Assembly (NCBI GenBank): GCA_963759545.1
Contig: CAVXAB010000006.1
Location: 186,001 to 250,000 of the forward strand
Direction: 5' to 3'
From: Trebonia sp963759545
Lineage (GTDB): Bacteria > Actinomycetota > Actinomycetes > Streptosporangiales > Streptosporangiaceae
DNA: 64,000 nucleotides
The position numbers were made by a program, and so were the translations under genes. The notes beneath the pieces are model-generated. The model was not told the DNA's origin. It saw only the letters and a program-made list of their open reading frames with translations, and ran no database searches. Of this stretch, positions 27,909 through 36,930 are shown one piece after another; positions within the stretch are counted from its first letter, which is position 1, and every line of letters begins with the position of its first letter.

Positions 27909-29109
27909 CCGCGCGGCCGCAGGACGAGCCGTCTGACGGCGCGGAGGCCCCCTCAGGGACCGCTTGAGCGTCGCCGTCCCCCTCGGTCACCCCGGCAGTC
28001 GCCTGCGCCCTCGCGGTGGCGGGGGCCAGGCCGAGGTACCCGGCGGTGAACAGCAGGATGAACGGGATCATCGAGTTCGGGTCGGTGCCGAGGCCGCCCA
28101 AGAAGCCCAGGTCCTCGATGAGCACCCAGTCGGCGAGGCAGAACACGGCCCCCGCTATGACCGCGACCCTGGCGAGCCGTGCGTCGCCGCGGACGGCCGC
28201 GACGGACAGGCCCGCGCCGACGAGGACGAGCGCGAGGACCGCGACAAGGTTGACCGCGAACCCGTGCGCGGCGGTGAGGTTGCCGAACCAGGAGACGATC
28301 GACTCGAGCGCGTGCGGCTGTGCGGTGCCCGCCATGGACTTGATCATGGCGGTGAGCGAGCCGGGCTGCCCGTCAAGCGTGCCCTGCCAGAAGCCGCGTC
28401 CCGGCCAGGCCTGGAGCAGCGCCATGCCGAGGAAGAACGCGCCCGTCCCGCCAAGGAGGAGGCGGCCGAGCCTCCGTGGGTTATCCCAGGCCCGCTCGGG
28501 AAGCGCGAGGAGCGCCCCGGCCACCACGTAGATGAGCACCGCGCCCGGCGCGCCGAACAGGATGGTCAGGCCGGGCGCGAAGATCCCGCCGAACGCCTCG
28601 CCGAACGCCCAGACGACCAGCCCCCAGCCGACCGCGGCCAGCCCGGCGAGCCGGGCGGACCAGCCGCGCACCGCGACGAGCATCCAGAGCCCGATCCCGA
28701 CCTGGATCCACACCGACGCCGCGGCGGCCTGCACGGGGTGGTAGTCCCAGATGGTCACGCCGGAGTTCACCAGGTGCTGCACCCAGCCGGGTGACGGGGC
28801 CGCGGCCGGCTTGATCACCTGGTCGGCCAGGCCGCCCGCCATCTGCGGCTGCGCCTGGAGGATCCCGTCGAACAGCCAGATGACACCGAAACCGACCCGC
28901 AGCAGCAGCCGTGCCCTCGGCTCGCGCCACCGCTCCGCCGCGGGCGCTCCGGCCATGGAACCGAAGATCGCGGTGCGCGTCGCGCCCCAGGCGATGAGCA
29001 GCGCCGCGAAGATGAGGGCGATGATCAGCCACTGTTGCAGCAGCGCCGACCTGAACGCGGACACGAGGATCGGGCTGGCCGGGTTCAGGCCCGAGTTCAT
29101 GCCGGGCAT
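27909..29109 (-). CDS. Polytopic membrane protein upstream of SCO1 (3' end uncertain)
   Basis: About 400 residues with nine or so hydrophobic segments: LLQQWLIIALIFAALLIAWG, LRVGFGVIWLFDGILQAQPQMAGGL, SVWIQVGIGLWMLVAV, PGAVLIYVVAGALLALPE, VLALVLVGAGLSVAAV, IPFILLFTAGYLGLAPA. Proteins with the WLFDGILQAQPQMAGGL signature are common but uncharacterised in actinobacteria, and I assign no activity. The C-terminal hydrophilic tail (TEGDGDAQAVPEGASAPSDGS) has no stop before the SCO1 coding region. Either a frame error hides the stop or the protein is fused to SCO1. It starts 110 nt downstream of the VKOR gene. Confidence 0.75.
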
Positions 29110-29219
29110 GCGGTCACCATACTGAGGGCTAAGTGCCGCGACCAGGCCATACGGACGAACGTGAACATAATGTCATGTACGCGAGCTTCCGCCTGGTGGC
29201 AGGTCAGCCGCGGGGCGCG

Positions 29220-29834
29220 CTACTCCCGCCTGGGGCTGAGCCCCCAGATGGCGGCGCTGAACACGGTGATGCAGAACAGCAGGAACGTCACGATGTGCAC
29301 GCCGGTGCAGTACTCGCAGATGTCCCCGATCTGGTAAAGCTCGGCGTAGATCAGGTACATCACGAAGCCCATGCCCACGATCACCGACCCGAGGCGCAGC
29401 AGGTGCACCTCACGGCGCTGGATGCGCCAGGCCCACGGGGAGAACAGCGGCACCGCGGCCACGTAGAACGCCAGGCCGAGCACGGCCACGGGGATCACGC
29501 CGAAGACCATCGACTGCGGGCTGGTGATGACGGCGGTGCAGTTGAACGTGCCCTTGCCCCCGGTCGGGCAGCCGGCCAGGTGCGACCCGTTGAAGTGCGC
29601 GTACGTCTCGTAGGCGGAGATCACCAGGCCGAGGATGGCGAGGAGGAACGCCACCACTTGAAGCCACAGGGGCTGGCCCGCGGGCCGCGTCTCCTGCTCC
29701 TCGATGAGCTCGTCCTCGACCGGCTCGGGATCGGCGGCCTTAATGGCCGGCTTAGCGACCTTATGCCTGGTGGGCGTGGCGGAGACAGCCGCAACCGTTC
29801 TGGCGGATCGGTTTTTGGCCTTTGAGTTTGCCAT
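29220..29834 (-). CDS. Vitamin K epoxide reductase (VKOR) family protein
   Basis: A 204-residue integral membrane thiol oxidoreductase. After about 55 charged cytoplasmic residues come helices around LWLQVVAFLLAILGLVISAYETY, VFGVIPVAVLGLAFYVAAVPLF and LRLGSVIVGMGFVMYLIYAE. The redox residues are a loop Cys pair (AGCPTGGKGTFNC) and the active-site CEYC preceding TGVHIVTFLLFC. Bacterial VKORs reoxidise periplasmic disulfide donors and pass electrons to quinone. Its neighbours are two thioredoxin-like DUF929 proteins, the likely partners. ATG 29834 lies 44 nt after the DUF929 stop. Confidence 0.92.
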   Translation of the reverse strand: MANSKAKNRSARTVAAVSATPTRHKVAKPAIKAADPEPVEDELIEEQETRPAGQPLWLQVVAFLLAILGLVISAYETYAHFNGSHLAGCPTGGKGTFNCTAVITSPQSMVFGVIPVAVLGLAFYVAAVPLFSPWAWRIQRREVHLLRLGSVIVGMGFVMYLIYAELYQIGDICEYCTGVHIVTFLLFCITVFSAAIWGLSPRRE

Positions 29835-29878
29835 CGCGGCTGTCTCCAGTGATCGCTCGGTTACTGTGCGACGTAATC

Positions 29879-30865
29879 CTAGCTGGCGAGGTTGGCTTCC
29901 AGGCTCTGAATCGTCGGCGTGCAGGCCGTGGCCGGCTGGTTGTTGGTCAGCTTGCAGATGCGCGGCGGTCATGTAGTTCGCGTTGCCGATCTCGGCCTTG
30001 CCGAGCGCGGACGACGGGTTGTTCATGGCGGCGGCGACCTGGGCCCAGCTCTTGCCCGCCAGCATCGTCGGGCTGAGCGGCGCGAGGTTGCCGACCTGGA
30101 CGTACTTGTTGCCGATGTCGATGAACGGGATCGCGCCCTGCGGGTCGTAGGCCTGCCCGAGTGCCGCCTCGGCGGAAGTCGGCGTCTGCAGCGTCACGTA
30201 ATTGACCGACGTGCTGGTGCTGTTGCCGATCCGGGCGTTGGTGGTCTCCTCGACCGAGGTGAAGTTGATGTAGTTGCTCTTGTACGTCGACTTGTAGAAC
30301 GTGTAGGTCGGCGTGTTCGGGTCGGCGTCGGTGCTCGACGAGTGCGTGGTCGTCAGGCCGGTGAAGGTGCCGAAGCGGCTGAGCGCGTTGACCATCGCCC
30401 AGCGCTGGGCGGCGCAGAACGGGCAGTACTCGGCGCCCATGTACAGCACCTCGGGCTTGCCGCCCGACGTGAGCGGCGTGCCGCTGTTGACGGTGGCGAA
30501 GTAAGAACCCAGCTGCGAGGACGCGTTGCTGATGTCGGCTGCTTGTCTCGCCCGGAGACGAACAGGCTCTTCGACACGCCGCCGCCCGCGACCTGGTCGG
30601 TGACGCTGGCAGGCACGTCTTCCACCTGCTTGGTCAGCGTGGCGAGCGCCGCGCCGGTCGGGCCGTTGCTCGCGGCGGCGGCGGTGCCGCTGCCGCTGTT
30701 CAGCTTCACCAGGACGAGCGCGATGACCACGATGGCGACGACGAGGATGGACCCGCCGGCCAGGTAGATCCGCTTGCGCTGCGCCGCGCGGCGCTCCGCC
30801 TCACGCTGCGCCGCGATGCGCGCGCGCCGGTCGCCATCCTGCTTCGTCCTGCTGGCTTTGCCCAT
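29879..30865 (-). CDS. DUF929 thioredoxin-like membrane-anchored protein, copy 1 (frame changes near 30540 and 29968)
   Basis: About 325 residues. A basic N-terminus (MGKASRTKQDGDRRARIAAQREAERR) and one membrane helix (about 33-53) lead to an extracytoplasmic DUF929 domain with a thioredoxin-type active site CPFC in VLYMGAEYCPFCAAQRW, followed by NALSRFGTFTGL, FTSVEETTNARI, LQTPTSAEAAL and GAIPFIDIGNKYV. The restored end reads ICKLTNNQPATACTPTIQSLEANLAS. It is a paralogue of 30966-31886 with the same order of motifs. Likely a disulfide donor or isomerase recharged by the adjacent VKOR (inference). Confidence 0.85.
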
Positions 30866-30965
30866 GGGAATATCGTAGGGCGATTTAGCAGGCTTCTGTC
30901 CGCTTCCAGCTGAGAGAAACCTCTGGGTACCCTGATTGTTAGATCACCTTCACCGGATCCGCCGC

Positions 30966-31886
30966 CTAGATCTTCGCCTGCAGTGCCTTGACGGCCGGGG
31001 TGCACGCGGTCGCCGGCTGGTCGCCGGTCAGGCCGCAGATCGCGGCGGTGGCGTAGTTGGCCGTCCCGAGCACCCCCTGGGCGACCGGGCTCGACGGCGT
31101 GGACAGGTCGTCGGCGATCTGCGTCCAGGACAGCCCGGACAGGACGGCGGGGTTGTAGCTGGCGCCGACGCTCATGAACTTGTTCCCGTAGTCGATGAAC
31201 GGGATCGCGCCCTGGTTGACCGCGTCGTACTTCTGGATGAGCGCCTGCTGCGCGGCCGTGGGCGTCTGCAGCGTGGTGTAGCCGCCGGTGGCCTTGTCCG
31301 GGACGTTGGTGAACTCCTCGACCGAGGTGAACGTGAGGTACTTGCTCGTGTAGCTGGCGTTCGCGAACGTGAAGGTCGCGGTCGACGGGTAGGGCTCGGC
31401 GGTGCCCGCGCCGTTGCGCTCGGCCGACCTGATCGTGGCCAGGCCCTTGAACGTGCCGAACCGGGACAGCGCGACGATCATCCCCCAGCGCTCGGCGGCG
31501 CAGTAGGGGCAGTACTCCGCGCCGATGTAGAGCATCTCCGGCTTGCCGCCGCTGGTCAGCGCGGCGCCGCTGATCGTGGTGGGCGGCGCGGTCACCGTGC
31601 CGCCGCCCACCTGGTCGAGCGTCGCGGCGGGCACGGAGGTGACCTTGCCGGTGAGCGCGGTGAGGCTGGCGCCGGTCGGGCCAGAAGGCCCGCCCGCGGT
31701 GCCAGCGGAGCCGCTGTTGCCGCCCCGGAGCAGCACGAGCGCGAGCACCACGGCCACGACCACCACGATCGCGCCGCCTGCGAGCAGCAGCCGGTTCCGC
31801 CGTTGCGCGCGCTGGTGGGCCGCCCGCTGCGCCGCGATCCGCCCCCGCCGGTCGCCATCCTGCTTAGCGGCACTGGACTTACCCAT
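30966..31886 (-). CDS. DUF929 thioredoxin-like membrane-anchored protein, copy 2
   Basis: 306 residues in one frame. The layout is identical to the downstream copy: basic start MGKSSAAKQDGDRRGRIAAQR, membrane helix about 33-54, then the DUF929 domain with CPYC in MLYIGAEYCPYCAAERWG, SRFGTFKGLATI, FTSVEEFTNV, QGAIPFIDYGNKF and a C-terminal Cys pair (AAICGLTGDQPATACTPAV). It is the first gene of the minus-strand run 31886-25133. The 100-nt gap to the second copy may contain a separate promoter. The tandem duplicate with diverged active-site dipeptide (PY against PF) suggests different substrates or redox potentials. Confidence 0.88.
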   Translation of the reverse strand: MGKSSAAKQDGDRRGRIAAQRAAHQRAQRRNRLLLAGGAIVVVVAVVLALVLLRGGNSGSAGTAGGPSGPTGASLTALTGKVTSVPAATLDQVGGGTVTAPPTTISGAALTSGGKPEMLYIGAEYCPYCAAERWGMIVALSRFGTFKGLATIRSAERNGAGTAEPYPSTATFTFANASYTSKYLTFTSVEEFTNVPDKATGGYTTLQTPTAAQQALIQKYDAVNQGAIPFIDYGNKFMSVGASYNPAVLSGLSWTQIADDLSTPSSPVAQGVLGTANYATAAICGLTGDQPATACTPAVKALQAKI

Positions 31887-32395
31887 CGCCGAACCCCCGA
31901 GACGTCACCATCAGCAACTGAATAGACTCGGAGTGTAGCCGATCAAAAACGGGGCCGACCCCCACGGTTGGAGTGAGGGGGAACCGTGGAGGCCGGCTGA
32001 TCGTGGCGAGGCGCACCAGGGGGGTGTGGCCTCGCCCGCCCGGATGGCGCTCAATCGCGCCATGAACCGGGCCGCGGCGGCGGCCGGGGGTGGGTGGGGT
32101 CCTTGTCCGGCCGCGTGTTCGCTTGTTTAGTGATAGTCGGGCAGGCTATAGGTGATCTGGATATTTTCTAGATGCCCGTCCATGCCTGGCAGTAATCTCC
32201 TAGCTGTACCACTTGGTTGCGCGGCGTAATTGTGGCGATGCAATTGCAGCGCGTCGTGCGGCTGGGGCAGGTGTAGAGTCCGGCGCGGAGGGGCGGCTGG
32301 TGGTGAGTCATTTTCATCCTGACGCTGCCGGCATCACCGTGTCTTCGGACTTTTCTGTGTCTTCTGGCCACAGGCAGGATGAAAAGGGTTCAGCG
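31887..32395. other. 509-bp divergent intergenic region
   Basis: It lies between the DUF929 gene (minus) and the SARP regulator (plus). An 8-bp perfect inverted repeat CCACGGTT/AACCGTGG sits at 31962-31969 and 31982-31989. An AT-richer stretch at about 32130-32210 (GATATTTTCTAGATG) is a plausible promoter area. GGAGGGG at 32287-32293 precedes in-frame GTG 32300, an alternative start for the SARP gene. Confidence 0.55.
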
Positions 32396-35363
32396 GTGCC
32401 GCTGCGGGTGGGGGTGCTCGGGCCGGTCACAGTCTGGCGTGACGGCCACGAGATCATGGCGGGGCAGCCCAGGCAGCTCGCGGTGCTCGGCGTGCTCGCG
32501 ACGCGGGCGAACCGGGTGGTTTCGCGCGGTGAGCTGGTCGACGCGGTGTGGGGTCACCAGCCGCCGGCCACTGTCGACAGCGGCATCTACACCTACGTGG
32601 CGGGACTGCGCCGCGTGCTCGAACCGGACAGGCCGCGCCGGGACCCGGACAAGTCGCGGCGGGCCCCCGGCCGGGTGCTTGTCTCCTCGGGCGGCGGCTA
32701 CCTGCTGCGGCTCGGCCGCGACGGCCTCGACGCCGCCCAGTTCGAGGACGGCCTCGGCAGGTCGCGCGGGCTGCGCGCGTCCGGCGACCAGAGCGGTGCG
32801 GCACGGGTCGTGGACGAGGTACTCAGGCTGTGGCGCGGCCAGCCGTTCGCCGGGGTGCCTGGACCGTTCGCGGAAGGGGAGCGGCTGCGGCTGACCGAGC
32901 TGCGCACCACCGCGGCGGAGGAACGGGCCGACCTGATGCTCGCCCAGGGGCAGCCCGCGGCGGCGGTGCCCGAGCTGACCACGCTGGTCGCCGAGCACCC
33001 GCTGCGCGAGCGGGCGCGGGGGCTGCTGATGATCGCCCTGTACCGGTGCGGCAGGCAGGCCGAGGCGCTGCACGTCTTCCTTGACGCGCGGGAGCGGCTC
33101 GCCGAGGATCTCGGCATCGACCCGAGCACCGAGCTGGCCAGGATCCACCAGCGGGTGCTGGCGATGGACCCCGCGCTCGACCTGCCCGCGCCCGCGCCGT
33201 CCGCCGTGTCGCTGTCGGTGGTGGCGGCCGGGCCTGCCACCGCGCCTTCCGCGCCGTCCGCAGAGGCCGCCGCCGCGCCAGCACCGGCGGCACCGGCCGA
33301 GCCCGCGCCGCACCCGGCACAGCTGCCGCCCGAGCCCGCGGGCTTCGTCGGGCGGGCGGCCGAGCTCGACTGGCTGCACGCGCTGCTGCCCGGGACGCAC
33401 AGGGAACGCGGCAGGGTGCCCGAGGCTTCCTCGACCGCGCTGATCACGGGGACCGCGGGCGTGGGCAAGACGACCCTGGCGATCCGGTTCGCGCGGCAGG
33501 CAGGGCCGCTCTTCCCCGACGGCCAGCTGTACGTGAACCTGCGCGGTTTCGACCCGGCGAGCGCGCCGATGCAGCCGGCCACGGCGCTGCGGTGGTTCTT
33601 CGACGCGCTCGGGGTGCCCGCCACGAACGTGCCGGCCGCCCTTGAGGCGCAGAGCGCGCTGCTGCGCACGCTTCTCGACGGCAAGCACATGCTGCTGCTC
33701 CTGGACAACGCGCACGACGCGGACCAGGTGCGGCCGCTGCTGCCAGGCAGTCCTGGCTGCATGGTGCTGGTGACAAGCAGGTCGCAGCTGACCGGACTCG
33801 TCGTGGAGGGTGCCCGCCCGGTACCGCTTGACGTGCTCGACGCGGCGTGAGGCGACCGAGCTGGTCGCCAACCGGCTCGGTGCCGAGCGCACGGAGGCCG
33901 AGTCGGCGGCGGTGGCGGCGATTGTCGAGCACTCCGCGGGGCTGCCGCTCGCGCTCAGCGTGACCTGCGCCAGGGCGGTGGCCAGCCCGGCGTTGCGGCT
34001 CGCCGACCTCGCCGCCGAGCTCGCCGACACGCGGGGCCGCCTCGACGCGCTGCGGACCGGCGAGGAAACGACCGACCTGCGCGCGGTCTTCTCCTGGTCG
34101 GCCGACAAGCTCAGCGACCAGTCCGCGCGGATGTTCCGGCTGCTCGGCCTGCACTACGGGCCCGACATATCGGCCGCCGCGGCGGCCTCGCTCGCCGCGA
34201 TCACGCTGGCCGAGGCGCGGACCGCGCTGGCCGAGCTGACCAGGGCATCGCTGCTCACCGAGGACGCGGCGGGACGGTTCGGCTGTCATGACCTGCTGCG
34301 CGCGTACGCGGCCGAGCTGGCGGCCACGCTGAGCAGCGCCGAGCGCGACCTTGCCAGGCGGCGCGCGCTCGACCACTACGTGCGCACGGCGCACGCGGCC
34401 GCGGCCCGCCTGTACCCGGCACGCGGCCAGGTGCCGCTGCCCGCGCCACTGGACGGCGTGACGGTCGAGGAGTTCTCCGGGCAGGAGGCCTACGACGCGG
34501 CGCTCGGCTGGTTCAGCGCGGAGCATGACGTCCTGTACAACGTCATCGAGCAGGCCGCCGCCCGCCGCCAGGACGAGCACTGCTGGAAGCTCGCCTGGGA
34601 CTGGGCGCCGCTGCTCAACCGGCGCGGCAGGCTGCACGAGCTGCTCGCGGTGCAGCGCACCGCCGCGCTTGCCGCGGGCCGGCTCGGCGACCGCGACGCG
34701 CTCGCCCACGTGCACTGCGAGCTCGGCAACGTGAGCGGGCGCCTTGGCGACTACCGCACCGCCGATGAGCACCTGCGGCAGGCACTGGAGCTCTTTACCG
34801 ACCTTGGTGACCAGGACAGCGTGGGGTTGGTGCTTTACGGCCTCGGCGTGCTGCTCAGCCAGCAGAACCGGTACGACGAGGCGCTCGATCACGCCGTTGA
34901 GGCGCTGCGGCTGCGCCGCTCGCTCGGCGACGGCGGGGCGATCGCGTACTCGGAGAACGCGGTCGGCTGGATTCTCGCGCACCTCGGCCAGCCGGACGCG
35001 GCGCTGTGGTACTGCCGCCGGGCGGTCGAGATGCACGGCGAGTCGGGCAGCCGCACCGGCGTCGCCGATACCCTGGACAGCATCGCCTACGCCCACGGCC
35101 AGCTTGGCGACTACGAGCAGGCCATCGCGCACTACGAGCAGGCACTCGAGCAGTACCAGGTGTTCGGTGACCCGCAGGGCGAGGCGACCTCGTGGCTGCA
35201 CCTTGGCGACGTACAGCTCGCCGCGGGGCAGCCGGACGCCGCGCGGCACAGCTGGGGGCAGGCGCTCGCGCTGCTCGCCCAGATCCCTGGCGCCGATACA
35301 AGCGAGGCCAGCGGACGCCTTGGGCCGGGCGGCGGGCAGCCCGAGCCGGGGCGGCGGCCATGA
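32396..35363 (+). CDS. SARP/AfsR-type regulator with NB-ARC and TPR domains (frame change near 33842)
   Basis: A transcription activator of about 990 residues. Domains in order: OmpR-like winged helix (PLRVGVLGPVTVWRDG, RGELVDAVWGHQPP; residues about 1-100); bacterial transcriptional activation domain (LDAAQFEDGL to DPSTELARIHQRVL; about 100-260); Ala/Pro linker; NB-ARC with Walker A GTAGVGKTTLA and LLLLDNAHDA; then TPRs (LGNVSGRLGDYRTADEHLRQAL, YAHGQLGDYEQAIAHYEQAL). A TGA at 33848-33850 ends the first frame inside the NB-ARC region, and the protein continues in the next frame. The start is GTG 32396, with GTG 32300 possible. No biosynthetic cluster is adjacent, so it is probably a pleiotropic AfsR-like regulator. 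Confidence 0.9.
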
Positions 35364-35438
35364 CGGCAGGAATGATCGCGCCCGCAGCAGTGCTGTAAAA
35401 TCGCATCTGCCCGTCAGTTACGTAACGCGCGAGAAGAG

Positions 35439-36662
35439 GTGCTGACGCTGGACACGCTCAACCGTGCCTTGCTGCTGGAGAACATTCACCCGGACGCGAC
35501 GGCTCGACTGACGAAGGCTGGCTATCAAGTAGAGACGGTGACGCACGCCCTCGGCGAGGACGAGCTCATCGAGAAGATCCAAGGCTTCAGCCTCCTCGGC
35601 ATTAGGTCGCAGACCCAGGTCACCGACCGGGTGCTGGCCGCCGCCCCCGAGCTGCTCGCCGTTGGAGCGTTCTGCATCGGCACCAACCAGGTCGACCTGG
35701 CCGCCGCCGCGAGGCGCGGCGTGGCGGTATTCAACGCGCCCTTCTCGAACACCCGTTCCGTCGTGGAGCTCGCGGTCGCCGAGATCATCTCGCTCGCCCG
35801 GCGCCTGCCGGAGAAGAACGTGAAGATGCACGAGGGCGTCTGGGACAAGTCCGCCAAGGGCGCCCACGAGGTCCGCGGCCGCAAGCTCGGCATCATCGGC
35901 TACGGCAACATCGGCACCCAGCTCTCGGTGATCGCGGAATCGCTCGGCATGTCCGTGTACTTCTATGACATCGCCGACAAGCTCGCTATCGGGAACGCGC
36001 GCCGCTGCTCCACCCTGAACGAGTTGCTTGAGTCGGTGGAGACCGTCACCATCCACGTGGACGGCCGGCCAGGCAACCACGGGTTCTTCGGCCAGGAAGA
36101 GTTCGCCCTGATGAACCCGAGGTCGCTGTTCCTCAACCTCTCGCGCGGTTTCGTCGTCGACCACGCCGCGCTGCGCAGGCACATCGAGTCCGGGCACATC
36201 GCGGGCGCGGCCATCGACGTCTTCCCCAAGGAGCCGAAGGGGAACGGCGAGGAGTTCGTCTCCACGCTGCGCGGCCTGCCGAACGTGATCCTGACCCCGC
36301 ACATCGGCGGCTCCACCGAGGAGGCGCAGCAGGACATCGGCGAGTTCGTGTCCGGCAAGCTCGCCGACTTCGCGGACGCAGGCACCACGGCGATGTCGGT
36401 CAACCTGCCGAATGTCGCGCTGCCCGCCGTCCCTGGCACGCACCGCCTCATCCACCTGCACAAGAACGTGCCAGGCGTGCTCGCCTCGATCAACCGGGTG
36501 CTCGCCGACCACGGCGTGAACGTCGAGGGCCAGCTGCTGCGCACCCACGACGACCTCGGCTACGTGATCACCGACATCGGCACACAGTACAGCGACGAGG
36601 TGCTCGACGAGCTGCGCGCCATGGACGTGACGATCCGCCTGCGCACGATCGAGGAAGAGTAG
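35439..36662 (+). CDS. serA: D-3-phosphoglycerate dehydrogenase
   Basis: First step of serine synthesis: oxidises 3-phosphoglycerate with NAD+. It is 407 residues, the length of the Escherichia coli type with one ACT domain. It has LLGIRSQTQVTDRVL, NAPFSNTRSVVELAVAEII, the NAD-binding GIIGYGNIGTQLSVIAESLGM, LNLSRGFVVD, catalytic His in LTPHIGGSTEEAQ, and a C-terminal ACT domain (HLHKNVPGVLASINRVLADHGVNVEGQLL) that usually senses serine. GTG 35439 follows a GAGAAGAG ribosome site. It is intact, and 75 nt separate it from the SARP gene, which is probably unrelated. Confidence 0.95.
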   Translation: MLTLDTLNRALLLENIHPDATARLTKAGYQVETVTHALGEDELIEKIQGFSLLGIRSQTQVTDRVLAAAPELLAVGAFCIGTNQVDLAAAARRGVAVFNAPFSNTRSVVELAVAEIISLARRLPEKNVKMHEGVWDKSAKGAHEVRGRKLGIIGYGNIGTQLSVIAESLGMSVYFYDIADKLAIGNARRCSTLNELLESVETVTIHVDGRPGNHGFFGQEEFALMNPRSLFLNLSRGFVVDHAALRRHIESGHIAGAAIDVFPKEPKGNGEEFVSTLRGLPNVILTPHIGGSTEEAQQDIGEFVSGKLADFADAGTTAMSVNLPNVALPAVPGTHRLIHLHKNVPGVLASINRVLADHGVNVEGQLLRTHDDLGYVITDIGTQYSDEVLDELRAMDVTIRLRTIEEE

Positions 36663-36930
36663 CCAAGCGCTCCGCGCGTGCCCGTTCTGTCCGGTTTGTC
36701 CCGGCGGCGCCGCGTCCCGGACCATGATCATGTGGATTCAGCATCTAATACGCTGCGGAATCCACATGATCATGAAAATTCCTTTCGATTACGCCGCGCC
36801 TGCCGCGGGCGCCGCGTCCCAGCGAGCCCACGGTCCCTACCGTCACCACCCGCCACTGTGGCTGAGGTTAATGCCTTGTGGTTGCTGTTCGCGGGCGCTG
36901 CGAAGACCGCAGCGCCCGCGCTTCGCGCTC
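36663..36930. other. Intergenic region between serA and the secreted peptidase
   Basis: 268 bp between converging genes. The centre is the full family A element (36723-36791); the rest shows no gene. A short inverted GCGGGCGCTGCG/CGCAGCGCCCGC pair (about 36891-36919) next to the peptidase stop could act as its terminator. Confidence 0.6.
36723..36791 (-). repeat. Family A palindromic element, copy 2 (inverted)
   Basis: Arms 36723-36743 and 36754-36774 match over 17 bp perfectly (CATGATCATGTGGATTC) plus a few more with one mismatch. The conserved leader follows on the right (36775-36791, complement of AATCGAAAGGAATTTT), so the element is inverted relative to copy 1. Both copies lie between genes next to GC-rich sequence; similarity to copy 1 may extend into the flanks. 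Confidence 0.88.

Noticed and set aside
33800..33860. Programmed ribosomal frameshift in the SARP gene.
   Set aside because: No slippery heptamer plus structure stands out, and the same kind of break is found in many unrelated genes.
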